From contig OX422185.1 in the NCBI GenBank assembly GCA_949130485.1, forward strand, positions 14,817,011 through 14,881,010: DNA of 64,000 nt. The letters are read 5' to 3'. The position numbers were made by a program, and so were the translations under genes. Source of the DNA: Agelas oroides (lineage: Eukaryota; Porifera; Demospongiae; Agelasida; Agelasidae). The notes under the pieces are model-generated. The model searched no databases, was not told the DNA's origin, and saw only the letters and a program-made list of their open reading frames with translations. Shown in pieces: positions 1 to 11,479 of the stretch (within the stretch, counting starts at the first letter, position 1; each line of letters begins with the position of its first letter).

Positions 1-36
1 GAGTCCATTCACAAGAAAAACAGTATTTTGAACATG

Positions 37-345
37 TACCGTAGTGTCCCGCAAATAGGCCCCCCCTCGCACATAACCCCCCCCCCCTACATTTTTAGCA
101 CAAAGTCTTGCAGAGGTATTTTTATCCCGTGCATAAACACCCCCCCCCTCCCCCCCCCCCCCCCCCTCCCCCCCCCCCCCCACCAGCGAATGGCAGCGCA
201 AGAATGGCAGCGCACCGGAAGGGAGGGCGTAATCGCAAGAGAAAATGTCACATCCCACATATAAGCCCCCCCCCCTGCGCTTTGCACTAAGGCTAAGGTT
301 GCAAAAGGGGGGGGGGGGGGGGCGTATTTACGGGACACTATGGTA
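37..345. mobile_element. Poly-C-rich MITE with TA target duplication
   Basis: The ends are inverted repeats of about 23 bp, starting CCGTAGTGTCCCG on the left and ending CGGGACACTATGG on the right. Each is flanked by TA, as expected of Tc1/mariner-type non-autonomous elements. The interior holds long C tracts (about 61-182 and 266-275) and a matching G tract (307-322), so the arms pair in poly-C/poly-G. The short proline-rich frames in it are products of the C tracts and not genes. The ends resemble those of the 26.5-27.0 kb element. Confidence 0.75.
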
Positions 346-1020
346 TATATATTCAACTCTCATTCATGAAAAGGGTGTCACTGGATGTGACCTTGCATTG
401 AATGTGTCAAAATTTTAGTGGCATTGATGGATCAAATGCAGAACATCGAAAAACGTTTTAGTTAATTTCAACAAGGGATGCTCAGACCTCCCTCCAAACC
501 ACCCACTTAATTCTGATGAGGGTGGGCTAAGGCTAGGACTACATTCCAATCGTAGTACCATTAAGACTGATTAAGTGTCATATCTATATGCTCTAGCTAG
601 CCTAGTACTTAGGAAGTGCACATTATGCTTGCTTAATTTTTGAGCACAATCGGCAGCTGTGTAAGAAAAGAGCACAAAGTGTCCTCCTATCAGGGTTTCA
701 TCTACAGGTAGATACACAGAATTTCATGGAAATAGTCAACGACTAGCCATATGTACTGATAAAGATCTTTAAAATGAAACATTTGCAATTACCTATTGTG
801 CATTTGCCATGGCCAATTGCTCACAGAATTACTGCACATCTGATTGTGACGTAACAGTTAATCAGTTCAGTGACCTTTGTACTGCACATGCACAGTAACC
901 GTCAGTCTTCTAGGTGCTACTAAAATCAGGAATACACTGTTATTTAATGGATGAGACGGCAATATGGCTGGATATTACACTCCTGTGAAAATACAGCCAT
1001 GTACTTGTGCAATATCTAGC
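346..1020. other. Non-coding stretch, no gene seen
   Basis: AT-rich unique-looking DNA. I see no convincing exon, RNA gene or element end here. Confidence 0.4.
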
Positions 1021-1029
1021 CACATTGCA

Positions 1030-1280
1030 CTCCCACACACAAATAATATTCATCATACGTCAACCTCACACAAATGTATGGGAGTCAATGGAGAAGCCTT
1101 GCAGCTGCATGCAGTCTATAAAAAGCTGTTTTTTTGTACTACAAGTCACATGAGAATCCGTATCAGGTACTGTAAGTCACGTGCACTACGTCTGAACATG
1201 CAATGAAATCGAAGATCACATAAGAAAATCATTATCACCATAGCGCCAAGCTATATCAGAAACCATATCAGTTGTTGTTG
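1030..1280 (-). repeat. Dispersed repeat A, copy 1 (inverted)
   Basis: This segment is the reverse complement of sequence found at about 9,800-10,125 and 27,090-27,375. Shared landmarks are the runs around ATGGGAGTCAATGGAGAAG, ACTACAAGTCACATGAGAATC and AAATCATTATCACCATAG. Its end lies directly beside the 49-bp minisatellite, whose unit also contains ACTATGGTGATA. It is a mobile-element family of unknown class. Confidence 0.7.
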
Positions 1281-1793
1281 GCATTGTGTTGTACTATGGT
1301 GATACTTACATAGTATATACACGATATGGGCATTGTGTTGTACTATGATGATACTTACACAGTATATATACACGATATGGGGATTGTGTTGTACTACGGT
1401 GATACTTACATAGTATATACACGATATGGGGATTGTGTTGTACTATGGTGATACTCACATAGTATATACACGATATGGGGATTGTGTTGTACTATGGTGA
1501 TACTTACATAGTATATACACGATATGGGCATTGTGTTGTACTATGGTGATACTAACATAGTATATACACGATATGGGGATTGTGTTGTACTATGGTGATA
1601 CTAACATAGTATATACACGATATGGGGATTGTGTTGTACTATGGTGATACTTACACAGTATATACACGATATGGGCATTGTGTTGTACTATGGTGATACT
1701 AACATAGTATATACACGATATGTGCATTGTGTTGTACTATGGTGATACTAACATAGTATATACACGATATGGGGATTGTGTTGTACTATGGTG
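1281..1793. repeat. 49-bp minisatellite, about 10 copies
   Basis: A head-to-tail array with a period of 49 bp (one unit of 51 bp) and few substitutions. The unit includes ATTGTGTTGTACTATGGTGA and ACATAGTATATACACGATAT. The array is interrupted on its right by the hAT relic. Degraded array sequence (CTAGGTGATACATAGTGATA) resumes at 2,557 after the insertion. Confidence 0.9.
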
Positions 1794-2556
1794 TAGTGCT
1801 GAAACAATATATCGATATATAGCGATATTGCAATATTTAGTTCTGCAATACACAGCAATACACTTGGTTCTGAGTATTGATATATTGCGTGTCAATTATT
1901 TATCAAACTATTGTGCTATTAGCTATACATGCATAAGTTCTGGAGATGGGTTGCACATATGTAATTAATTGATTGACCGCAAGTCCTCGTGTGTTCAGGC
2001 TAAAGTCATGGAAGGTTGTATCGTCCTGAATGCTACAGCTAAGAACCCAATTTGGGCTCATTTTGGGTTTCAAGGGAATACAGATGGAACTGTCTGACAA
2101 AGAAGCATGTAATTTGTCATATCTGCAGCCAAGAAATGCTGTATAAGAACAACACTTTGAATTCGTTTTCTTTCTCACTTGGAACGCCATCACCGAGATG
2201 AGTAAGTAAAGCTCCGTAAGACAGAACCCAGTCAATCTACCTCAAAAGAGGCACGGCAGCCTTCAATTTTCGCGAGTCTTGCTAATGCGGTACCTCCTAG
2301 GGGCAAGTTCAACTCGACACAAGCAGCTAGATGATGCTGTTGGAACGTTTGTAATCCAGGACTTAAGAGATCCTGTCTTTTTCCAGAAACTGTTGATCAT
2401 CTTTTTTCGTATGAAAACATGAGTCATTGAGTTTTCCCTTCCTAATATTGTATTGTTCATTACTTGTCAAAAATGTGGGGGTCAGAGTTCACATCATATT
2501 GCAATACTAAAAGTACAATATGCAATATTAAAAATGAGCGTATTGTTTCAGCACTA
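1794..2556 (+). mobile_element. Decayed hAT transposon copy with BED-finger remnant
   Basis: The ends are inverted: TAGTGCTGAAACAATA on the left and TATTGTTTCAGCACTA (one mismatch) on the right, typical of hAT elements. The flanks are CTATGGTG and CTAGGTG, an 8-bp target duplication with one base lost, both derived from the 49-bp array. On the plus strand around 2,034-2,205 one can read, with frameshifts, a BED zinc finger: NPIWAHFGF, then a CxxC-type VIC region, YKNNT and HLERHH. The minus-strand open frames at 1,903-2,460 are shadows. No intact transposase remains. Confidence 0.7.
2034..2205 (+). pseudogene. BED-type zinc finger of a hAT transposase, frameshifted
   Basis: BED fingers bind DNA at the N-terminus of hAT (ZBED-like) transposases. 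The tryptophan/phenylalanine motif (IWAHFGF), the second cysteine region and the closing HLERHH are all present but fall in different frames with stops between them. It is therefore a dead copy. The dimerisation and catalytic regions were lost, since the whole element is only about 760 bp. Confidence 0.6.
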
Positions 2557-5280
2557 CTAGGTGATACATAGTGATATGGGAATAACTCATTAAGATTTGA
2601 TGATTGAAATTTTCAACAAGATGTGTTCTACTGTTAGCCTCAGACATTTTAGGACTGCAAACCTGGAGGTGCTGTCATTGTGCAACGAATGGCAAACACA
2701 AAAGTGCTTATGGAAAGCCATGTCTGAGACGGAGGCTGAGGCCACTTTTCTACAAGCTGACTGAGCGGCTCAAGTACATCATTGTCCTCCTTCTTGGACA
2801 GTGAGCCCAATGCCCAGTACTAACATTTTTTACAAACACATCAAACATTGAGAAGCTCCGGAGCAAAGGTGTGTAGTGGCATGGTGCTGCTACATTCCAT
2901 AATTTCCTGAAAATACACCCATGGGCGATGAACTTAAAAGAGGGGTGGGCGTATTTTTGAGAGTTAATATTTCTCTAGAAAATACCCCACATTACACACA
3001 ATTACTCTAACCTTACAGATGTATGCATGCAACGATTCTGCGTCTCTCTTGTCATGTGTCTGCTTGTTACAGAGGCAGCAAATGGTGCCTGCCTTTATTT
3101 GTTAGTACCACCTCTTCACAACAGTGCTTCTTGAATGGTTCTACTACAGCATTGTACTACAACATATTAGTAGGTGGGTGTACTTTTGAGAGGAAAGCAC
3201 CCTTCACAATAACTGTTCAAATAAGGGGGTGGGCCTACTTTCATGAGACTGTATATAGTACATACATACTTCCGAGGGTGGGTCTATTTTCGGGAGATTA
3301 CAACACATACATGCTTATATGTATGTTGTTCATGTCTGTGCATACATTTTGGTCGCTTGCAGTTCAAAATGCCTGTTCTATTTTATCACATGAGTAGTGT
3401 AGAGGGTAAAAAGAAGATTGAGTGACATAACTGAAGATGTGTTGCTTGCTGATTGTGTTAATAAGTACCTTGGTCGTTCATGTGTCACTGAGCAGTGAGA
3501 AGGTTCAATAGAAGCACAAGACGTTACCTCTGTACAGCTCACACAGGACCCTATTACATGTACCAGAATCTTACAGAGGCAGTAATGATGATCCTAAACC
3601 TGGGCTTACAAGCAGTGGTGTTAGCACAGAGACGAATGCAGGATAACGTTAGGACCATCACAAGTACAGAAAGTTACATGATTGAAGCAGCATGTCCAAT
3701 AATATCATATATATAATAAAAAAGCCAACATCCAAGATGAAGTTTGTGACTGCGCTCATATCACGGCTACTTCAGGAGGGAGATGAAAGATGAACACATG
3801 TGTAAGCACACAGTATCTATGGGAGTCTGATGGCATGCCACCCTTCCTTCATCAGGACAATTAGAGGCTGCGAGATCACTTCTGAAGCTGTTTTTTGATA
3901 AGAAACTGCAGTTTTACCTGTAGCAATTGTTGTACTTCATTTCGCAACTGATTAAAGGACCACTGTGATGGACATCACTTTTACATTGCAACTTTATTTA
4001 TACCAGCCATTACCACTCCCTATGGTGTGAGCAAGCTGGTGCCGGCATTCTGAACAGATCAGGATGGGGGTTGTTTATACTAAACAAATGAATCTCCACT
4101 AGAGTCTGATATCTACATATTGACATAAAGTAGCTTCATACTTAGGGTATCAAATTGGGGCTTAGTTTTGCCACCCTTGTTACACAGAGACAGTAACTCA
4201 AAAGTGAACCATTGATCATCTTCAGAAAGGAGAGATTGGCCCACTCCAGTACCGACCAAAGCCTTTCTACAGTCAAGGAATGTGCTTTACACCAGTAGAT
4301 GACCTATCTCCCTTTGTCCCTGACGCAGAATCTGCACACAGACACACAGAGGCTATCTTTTCTGCAGACAATGCACTGCTGAGGTAACCAAAGTACAAGG
4401 GTTAATCAACTTAACTAAATTAATCACACAGACAATCTTTGAGCCAAATCTCTAACAACAAGCTGGGCAGGTAGTGAAGAATGACACTACTTTTCGTGGC
4501 TTGTCTTTAACGGAATATGTTTGCAAATCTTGTTCACTAACGTCTTGACACACCTCTTTCTGGCATCTGATGAGCACTACAAGCCATGTAGCAGTAGCAG
4601 AAACACTATTGAAGTATTCTTCAGAAACTCAGCCAAAAACAAGTTTGTCCAAGAGTCCAGCAAGTAAAGAATGTTGCAATGATGTTACCGTGTGATGAAT
4701 ATGGTGTGTGTAGGTTGGTGTGTGTGCTAAACACAACCTGGAATAGTGAAGTGCAAGAGTACTTCTAGAGGCTCAAAAGTCCGTCGTGCATGCATCATGA
4801 ACATTTGTTGTAACCATCATGAATGGAATCCATGATCAGTAGTCAGATAAGGCATGAGACACCTAAACCAAGGGTACATGTTGTGCTGTCATCCCATTAC
4901 AGACCTGACATTCCTTATCACTGTTATGTATATTTAAATTGTTGTTAGCCATGCCCATTACTTTCTGTAAACATACAATGCCATGGCTAATTGTTGACAT
5001 AACACAAAACCACTACAGACTTTGCGCAGGGTGGACAATTAACAATTCCTTTTTCTTGAAAGCTAACAAGGAGAAGTAATTTACATTCTCACAATATACA
5101 TGTATTTTTTCATTTCGCTGTTGTGTTCTCCCAGGATGGTGGGGGGGTGCGGGGTGCGTGTGGTAACTCCAGGCAGAATGTAGAACCACCCTGTATGCAC
5201 TCATTTTACACATGAACTTATCACGGTGATTCAAGTTTCTCACCATGGAGATTTCAAAAGAACACAGGTGCTGAGTTTTA
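2557..5280. other. Repeat-rich non-coding stretch
   Basis: It contains decayed element pieces: GTGGGCGTATTTTTGAGAG-like segments at 2,940-3,000 and 3,170-3,300, and a dispersed repeat at 3,023-3,140 that recurs at about 63,570-63,680 and inverted at 17,265-17,370. A possible 66-codon frame at 2,604-2,804 is not supported by any recognisable motif. I see no gene I would defend. Confidence 0.4.
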
Positions 5281-5287
5281 TGCCAAT

Positions 5288-5463
5288 ATTAGTCACAAAG
5301 ACGTAACCATTTTAGCTCTTAAACAGTAACAGTCTGACCCACTGTATAGTACTGCATGCCACCTATCACTCATACATTAGTCACAAAGACGTAACCATTC
5401 TAGCTCTTAAACAGTAACAGTCTGGCCCACTGTATAGTACTGCACACCACCTATCACTCATAC
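5288..5463. repeat. 88-bp tandem duplication (2 copies)
   Basis: Two nearly identical 88-bp units start near 5,291 and 5,379 with AGTCACAAAGACGTAACCAT and share TCACTCATAC at the end. A few substitutions separate them. The neighbouring sequence shows no coding signal. Confidence 0.85.
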
Positions 5464-5720
5464 AGCCTGCATGCCATGGTACAGTCAACAGCTCTACTAA
5501 ATGGCTAAGAGAACAGAAACTTGCAACTCTCAACATCATAAGTGATTTCATTCCCAAAACACCTCACCACAATTTTCTGTATATACTCTTCCATTACACA
5601 TATCTTCACTGAACCATGCTGTGAGAGCTATGTTATACCCCAAACAACAAGTGACTTGGCAGAGTATAAACAACCAGTAACTCAAGTACCATCATGTCGG
5701 ACCCACTACATGCAGGGTGG

Positions 5721-5792
5721 TACCATAAATCAGGATAATAGGCACCCACAGAAAGTAAGCACTGGTGCTAAATACCTCGAGTTTACAGTACA
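5721..5792. mobile_element. Short MITE related to the 28.2-kb element
   Basis: It begins TACCATAAATCAGGATAATA, followed by GGCACCCA, and ends TTTACAGTAC, the same ends as the larger element at 28,188-28,772. It is a minimal internally deleted copy flanked by TA. Confidence 0.55.
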
Positions 5793-6087
5793 CTATCATG
5801 ATCACATGTACCGAGCAAGAGAAAACACAATGGCACAGTGCACAATAAAATGTTTGCCATTGCCCAGATCTGGAAACAATTGAAGAGTATCATATGAGTT
5901 GCATCTGAATGTTTATCAAGAAGTCTTGCTAACACAAGGTACAACCTTCCTGAAACTGAAAAATATACCAGCTTTCAGAAACCAATTCTGATCTCTAGCG
6001 GCTTGTTACTACTGTTTGACTACAGAAAGTGAACTACCAGCTGAAACACATGTGGTATGGATCAACACTCTGTGGTCTTTTTACTAG

Positions 6088-8318
6088 CTGGAGCTGGCCC
6101 AACACTGCTATACACAACTGCAACGGATTTCAATAATCGAGAAATGATTTTTCTAGAGCAGATGGAGAACGTACAGAATCATGTGGCGCTACCTTATGTG
6201 CATGGACATGGATGTGGCGGCAAAAGTGGCTGCATTGTTTGGCAGTACAGACTTAAGCATGTTCGAAAGAACTGTGGAGCCGGCCACCAGAACCCACATG
6301 TAAGTTACCTTTAGTACACATAGCTCTGTAATTGTCTTTTCTGACTGACCTTAAAGCATAAAACCATAAACTGTATTTCAAGGGTACACCAAATAATCAT
6401 GAGCCCTCCCGTGCTACTGTACAAGTTGAAGTTTAAATATACCAAAGGACCACCTGATGAATTCTAGCCCATTTCATGCCTAAAGCATATAAATTTGAGT
6501 ATAATGTTTTGCATACCAACCACATAGTAGTGTAAAGGTTTTTGTTTTCCAGGGGTTATGTAGCATATTACATTGCATATGTGTGTTCAAAACTGCTCAG
6601 CATTGTGCAAACTGGATGGGACAATGAGAGCTAGTGACATAGCTAGTCTGAGAATGAGTCTGTGAATTTGCCCTCCTAGTATTGAGTTTGCAGGTGTTCT
6701 TGTAGTAGTCCTTGGCCAATTCTGCTCAAAAATTAGGCTGTTATGCTATGCTCCTATACTTTTATGACTAGCTCACACCAATTTTTGAAACCCCGCTCTC
6801 TGGCTTAGTTTGTCAAATGTCATGACTTTATTTTCTGCTGTCAGTTTGTAAACACAGTGTACTACAAAACAGCTATAAGAGGCACTCTCTTTCATAGGGA
6901 GCAAGGCCTCACGAGTTCAGGAGTCAAACATTTTTGTGGTTGATAAATGTGGGGCAATAGCTGCCCACCCACATGAACTTAGGGAGAGCCCCTGATGAGG
7001 AACTCATATGCAACAACCAGTGGGTCTAAGCTAGTTAGGTACCAATAGCATATTCATAACAAACACACAGCAACAGCATAATTTATACACAAGCAGACTA
7101 TAGAAGCCAGTTGTTAACACACCCTAGGGACAGACGAGGGAGGACATGACATCACGTGTTCCAAGAGCCAGCTATATACAAGGATGGCTCTATGGACTAA
7201 GTCACAATTGGGCACACGAGGTTTTTAACTGAGCTGAAGCCATCTGGCTAGTCAAAATTGGTTAACTTGCATGTTGTTGGTTCAACACTAGGCGAGTCAC
7301 AAGAGGGTACTTTGACTGCCATACATCTTCAGCTTGTCATAAACCTCATGCGCCCATCACCCTCCATTCCACTTTATCGTCCCTGTATCCCGGCTTCTTG
7401 ACTTTGGACTGTCAGTTAATTTTCACTATCACACCACCATGTCCTCCCTCCCCTGCCCTAGAGCTTCAGTAAACTTCAACCCCAGCCCTTGGCTGGAGTA
7501 CTATTGTAAGTGGTTAACAACTATAACATAATTATGTATTTCACCTGTCTTGTTCATCCAGGTCAGTCTTGGAGTACAAATAACAGCATCCTGAAGTATA
7601 GATATGGGAGTGAAAGTGAAGGTAAGTTGAAGAGGTTACTTGTGTTAAACACCACAGGTCTACATGGTATCAAATCCATCTTGAAGAAAAATATGTTGTA
7701 TATACAGTGGTCTCGTCCCCAGACCCCACCCTCTAACGAGGAGAAACAGTCTGGTGAAGCAAGTCGAATTTCTTGGGCTAGCGCACGCTTTTGCGACAAT
7801 GTAACCTAGCAACATTCAAAACATTTTGCGGCCAACCTGTAAGGGAAGTGCTACGTCATAATTACCAAACTTTTAATCTCATTGGTTCTTATCACTTTTG
7901 GGGAATACGCCCAAGAAATTCAACTTCGTTCACCAGACTGTTTCTCACCGGGAGGTGCACGTGGGCTGGGCACGAGATTATACCAACATCTAGCTGACTT
8001 GGGGGCTTCAACAACTCTTTTGTGACATTACTAAGTTTAGACCACCCCCTTCCTTATAATGTCATATCTAAATACGCAATTGTCCAAGGTACTCTTTGTA
8101 CGCACAAGTTTTATCAAACAGTCTACCCTCCTTCCCCCTCAACGTCACAAAGACATTGTTTGGAACAAAAATAGTTTGCAGGTACAGGACTGCTTATCCT
8201 TATAAGTCTGAACTGATAATCATTTTTTCTTCCTCTCTTGCCCTCATACAGGTACAGAATCCGCAACAATGCCAAGCGCACACAGCTACGTGGCCAGGCA
8301 CATGATATTGATGATTAG
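6088..8318 (+). CDS. Possible plus-strand gene, three candidate exons, unrecognised
   Basis: Three segments have good splice signals. 6,088-6,299 follows TTTTTACTAG, is open for 212 bp and ends before GTAAGT. 7,562-7,621 is a 60-bp exon between CATCCAG and GTAAGT that reads GQSWSTNNSILKYRYGSESE. 8,252-8,318 follows CCTCATACAG and in one frame reads YRIRNNAKRTQLRGQAHDID, then D and a stop. The second exon's phase does not join cleanly to the third in that frame; an alternative frame also stops nearby. Exon linkage is therefore unsure, and no domain is recognised. The intron between exons 2 and 3 holds a MITE. The three segments may belong to different transcripts. Confidence 0.25.
7705..7978. 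mobile_element. MITE with TGGTCTCGTCCCC-type ends
   Basis: The inverted arms are CAGTCTGGTGAAGCAAGTCG/AATTTCTTGGGC at 7,749-7,780 and their complement at about 7,910-7,941. The outer ends TGGTCTCGTCCCC and GGGCACGAGATTA are also inverted. The element at 28,035-28,958 has the same ends. Confidence 0.7.
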
Positions 8319-8539
8319 CTAAATATGACTATGACTGAGCTGTAAATCTTGTATATAGTTTTTCCTCCCCACCTGTCCTGATATGGCAATATCACTACCT
8401 ATCTGACCTGGGGTTGTCTGCCTGCAAAATTTCCTCCACAGCCAGCAGCGAATCAACACTCCTCACGCGTGGTAATCGTCCTGGCGTTGAACGACTGATT
8501 AACCGAAATCTTCAAAGTATTGATAATGTTTCCGGTAGG

Positions 8540-8659
8540 CGTGGCCTCGTGGTATAAACGCGCACGAGACTAGTCACATCGCCTCGCGCGATCGCGAGAA
8601 CCTAGTGTATCTGCGAACAAGAAATCGACCTAAGCAGATCTCTCGAAGCGGCAACGTAC
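8540..8659 (+). promoter_or_regulatory. TATA-containing CpG-rich promoter and 5' leader
   Basis: This short stretch is distinctly richer in CpG than its surroundings (GCGCACGAG, CGCCTCGCGCGATCGCGAG). It has a TATAAA at 8,553-8,558, so a start site near 8,585 and a leader of about 75 bases would precede the ATG at 8,660. This is inferred from base composition and spacing only. Confidence 0.45.
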
Positions 8660-8674
8660 ATGGCTAAGAACTTG
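8660..8674 (+). CDS. Candidate first coding exon (5 codons: MAKNL)
   Basis: ATG GCT AAG AAC TTG is followed directly by GTAAGC, a good phase-0 donor, downstream of the TATA/CpG block. Very short first coding exons are common in animal genes. I could not identify the next exon, which must lie further right, so the product is unknown. A chance ATG is possible. Confidence 0.35.
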
Positions 8675-9219
8675 GTAAGCTTACCGGTGCACTTTTATTT
8701 AGCAATATAACGGTTTAATAACTGCACATTAAATATTCAACAGTAGTTCTCTCAAGATTGCTCCTGCATGTTTCATCCTTGTGGAGCAAGCCCTAGCGAG
8801 GAGTACACTGCTGATTTTACAGCTTGTGTACTAGTTGTAGGCAAAGACAGTTTGCTCACAATCTCAATTGCAATGTCTCTGTGAGCATGCAGCCTGGCTT
8901 GTCGTGCATATTCATACAGACACTATATGAAGCTACCAGGTTAATCTCAGCTTGAGAGAAACTCTGCCACCCACTGGGTTTTGTGTGTGAGCAACCTTGT
9001 TTGTCTACACAACTGCCTTAGTGGGATCAGTTGGAATATACGGCACCTGAAATCCTGTTCACCTGCCCAACCCTAACCCTTACCCTATACCTGTGCGCTA
9101 ACTAATCCGAATTTCCGGTGCCATGTATTCCAATTGATCCCCTTAGGGGACTTTTGTGGGTGTGCATACTGTCAATGCTTGGCGGGCTTTCGTGGGTGTG
9201 CATATACTGTCAATGCTTG

Positions 9220-9692
9220 CACTGTAAAAAATTGGAGGTTAATTTAACCCAGAAAAGGTCATCTCAGTTGCACTCTGGATTCATCATTCAGTTTAAAATG
9301 GGTTACCTCAGTTGCAGGATCTATACCACCTCCCACTTTTACCACAGTGTAGGGTTACAGTGTTTGTGTACTCAAAGTTCCAATAATTATGGCATGAATA
9401 CTTGCATAAATGCTGCCCAAAGGTTAGCCAATAGTACATGAATATTTTTCAGAGTCAATCCAATAATACATGAATATAGTGAGAGTTCCACCCCCTTTTG
9501 GCACAAACATGCAATAACAAATTGAATTTCATTTGCAACCCAATTCATTGTTTGCTAGAAACCTGCACTGGACAAGGGGTGTAACCCTAAACCCTGGCAA
9601 AAGTAGGTGAGCCACTGCCTGGACCTAGATGAATCCAGACTGCAACTGAGATGACCTTTTCTGGGTTAAATCAACCTCCAATTTTTTACAGT
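9220..9692. mobile_element. MITE with 66-bp terminal inverted repeats
   Basis: The left arm begins CACTGTAAAAAATTGGAGGT and runs to about 9,285 (CTCTGGATTCATC). The right arm at 9,627-9,692 is its near-perfect complement, ending TTTTTTACAGTG. It is inserted in a small array of imperfect 40-bp repeats (GTGGGTGTGCATACTGTCAA...), two units lying left and one right of it. The interior is not coding. Confidence 0.8.
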
Positions 9693-9799
9693 GTGGTGGG
9701 CTTTCGTGGGTGTCAATGCTTGGTGGACTAGAGAGTGTGGTGTGGACAGATGAGTTTGAGTGGAGACTCACCAACAAGCTGATCAGTTGTATTATTTAC

Positions 9800-10125
9800 G
9801 CATCACCATAGGACAGTTTGTTGCCATCTGTATTGTTACAAGTGTGCAGCACAAGTAACAATACCAACGGCAACAAATGAGTGATATTTTTTCTGGTATA
9901 GCTTGATACTATGGTGATAATGATTTTATCACACAAACCTTTGATTTCATTGCATGTTCAGATGCAGTGCACGTGACTTGTACCTGATACAGATTTTTAC
10001 GTGACTTGTAGTACTGATACAGATTCTCATGTGACTTCTAGTACAATAGACGACTTTTTATATACTGCATGCAGCTTCAAGGCTTCTCCATTGACTCCCA
10101 TACATTCGCGTGAGTTAGACATATG
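9800..10125 (+). repeat. Dispersed repeat A, copy 2
   Basis: Same family as 1,030-1,280 (inverted) and 27,090-27,375. Shared blocks include TTTTTTCTGGTATAGCTTG, ACTATGGTGATAATGATTTT, ATGTGACTT and the ending around ATTGACTCCCATACATTC. The left end is a partial palindrome (TGTATTGTTAC...GTAACAATA). Confidence 0.75.
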
Positions 10126-10202
10126 ATAAAAAGTGTGAATGCCAAAATGTAGACCCATATTTTTGCTCAGTGCCTGGTTCCTTCAGGATGTGTGGATAAT
10201 TG

Positions 10203-10801
10203 GGGCGAGCCTGAGCGAGCCCCACACTAGCGGGACTGCATTGCGGAAGTGTGTTACGTACGTACGTGCTTGCTTGCGGCCATATACCATAAATTTTAAA
10301 TGAACGCATTTAAATATTTCACGAAGACTGAATGAACGTCGGATACTCGGTGAAGGACTACCGCCAGAACGCAGCGTCGACGTGAAAGAAACTCAGAATG
10401 AAGACGACTCAAGTTAACGCACGAATGGCAACTGCGGACCGTGACAGACAAGGGCAGGCTACTCACAGACGGTACAAATTACGCCCAGTAGAGTTTAGGT
10501 CGCTTGAGGAAGGGCCATGCATAATCAACACTCATAATTAAGCTCCAGAGATTCAGTTCATGACTTCAGTGTGAAGTTTAGTCCAAGTTTTGTGTGTAGC
10601 CGTAGTAGCTTCCTTGACCTGAGAAATGACTGCAATTTGGCAACATGTATGATCATCTATATCTGGTGACAAGTAAGTGCTTGGCTACATGAAGTTTTGC
10701 TTACCACGTGCGCTCATGGAACAGCAGACGTGACAAACCCTCCTGTTATGCATGGTTTGTGTGCCATGAAATCAGCAATGTATTGCTCGCTCAGGCTCCC
10801 C
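10203..10801. mobile_element. Element with GGCGAGCCTGAGCGAGC ends
   Basis: It starts ATTGGGGCGAGCCTGAGCGA and ends TCGCTCAGGCTCCCC, inverted to the start. The same type of end occurs at 36,426/37,172 and in decayed form near 44,755 and 47,105. No transposase is present. Confidence 0.6.
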
Positions 10802-11328
10802 CCACGATGATGATATCATCTTACTAGTGAATATGTATGGTTGTTTTCACAGTTGATCTTATAATACAAATCTTTGACACAATCAGGGCCAGTACTAAAA
10901 AATTTCAAGTGCACTTTTTGTGCTTGTGTAGCCTAATCTTGTCTGGGCTCTCACCTAACGCATGTGTGCATGTGGTTCAGCCAGCATTTGTAGGATTGCT
11001 GCACTGAAACACAGTACACCAGCAGTAGTATATCTTGACTTCCTGATGATTGTAAACTGCATGTGTGTACACCTTGTTGTATACAATTAGCCTTATCACT
11101 TCTGTGTACATGTATGTGTTGGTTTGTGATACTGATTGATCATAACATTATGGTATACCTCCTTATAATGAGCAATTAATTGAGCAAGATTATGAGTGAA
11201 CAATAAATTATTTGGCAAAATTAGGAGTGAGCAATAAATTTGGCAGAATTGCCAAAATAATAGTTTGGCAGAATTTTATTTCGGGTAATTTTGTCACAAA
11301 CACATGACATATGTACAGCGCATTGCAA

Positions 11329-11472
11329 CGTCTTGCAACAAGCAAGTTGAACAGTGGAAAACCACAATTGATTTACCATGTTTCTTTCCTGCCTCAGCAG
11401 ACCCTTCCTCTTGGTTCAAACACAATAAATTAATTGTGGTTTTCCACTGTCAGCTATGCTTGTTGCAAGATT
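11329..11472. mobile_element. 144-bp foldback MITE
   Basis: The left arm TCTTGCAACAAGCA...CAGTGGAAAACCACAATT is inverted at AATTGTGGTTTTCCACTG...TGCTTGTTGCAAGA. The arms differ by a few bases. The small open frame over it is the hairpin itself. Confidence 0.75.
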
Positions 11473-11479
11473 TCTGCAA

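Noticed and set aside
28-356. Proline-rich short frames
   Set aside because: Translations of C and G homopolymer tracts in a MITE.
1903-2460. Minus-strand frames inside the hAT relic
   Set aside because: The recognisable BED-finger pieces are on the plus strand; the minus frames have no hAT motif.
2604-2804. 66-codon plus-strand frame after a TTAG acceptor
   Set aside because: No donor, no recognisable motif, and it stops in a repeat-rich region; indistinguishable from chance.
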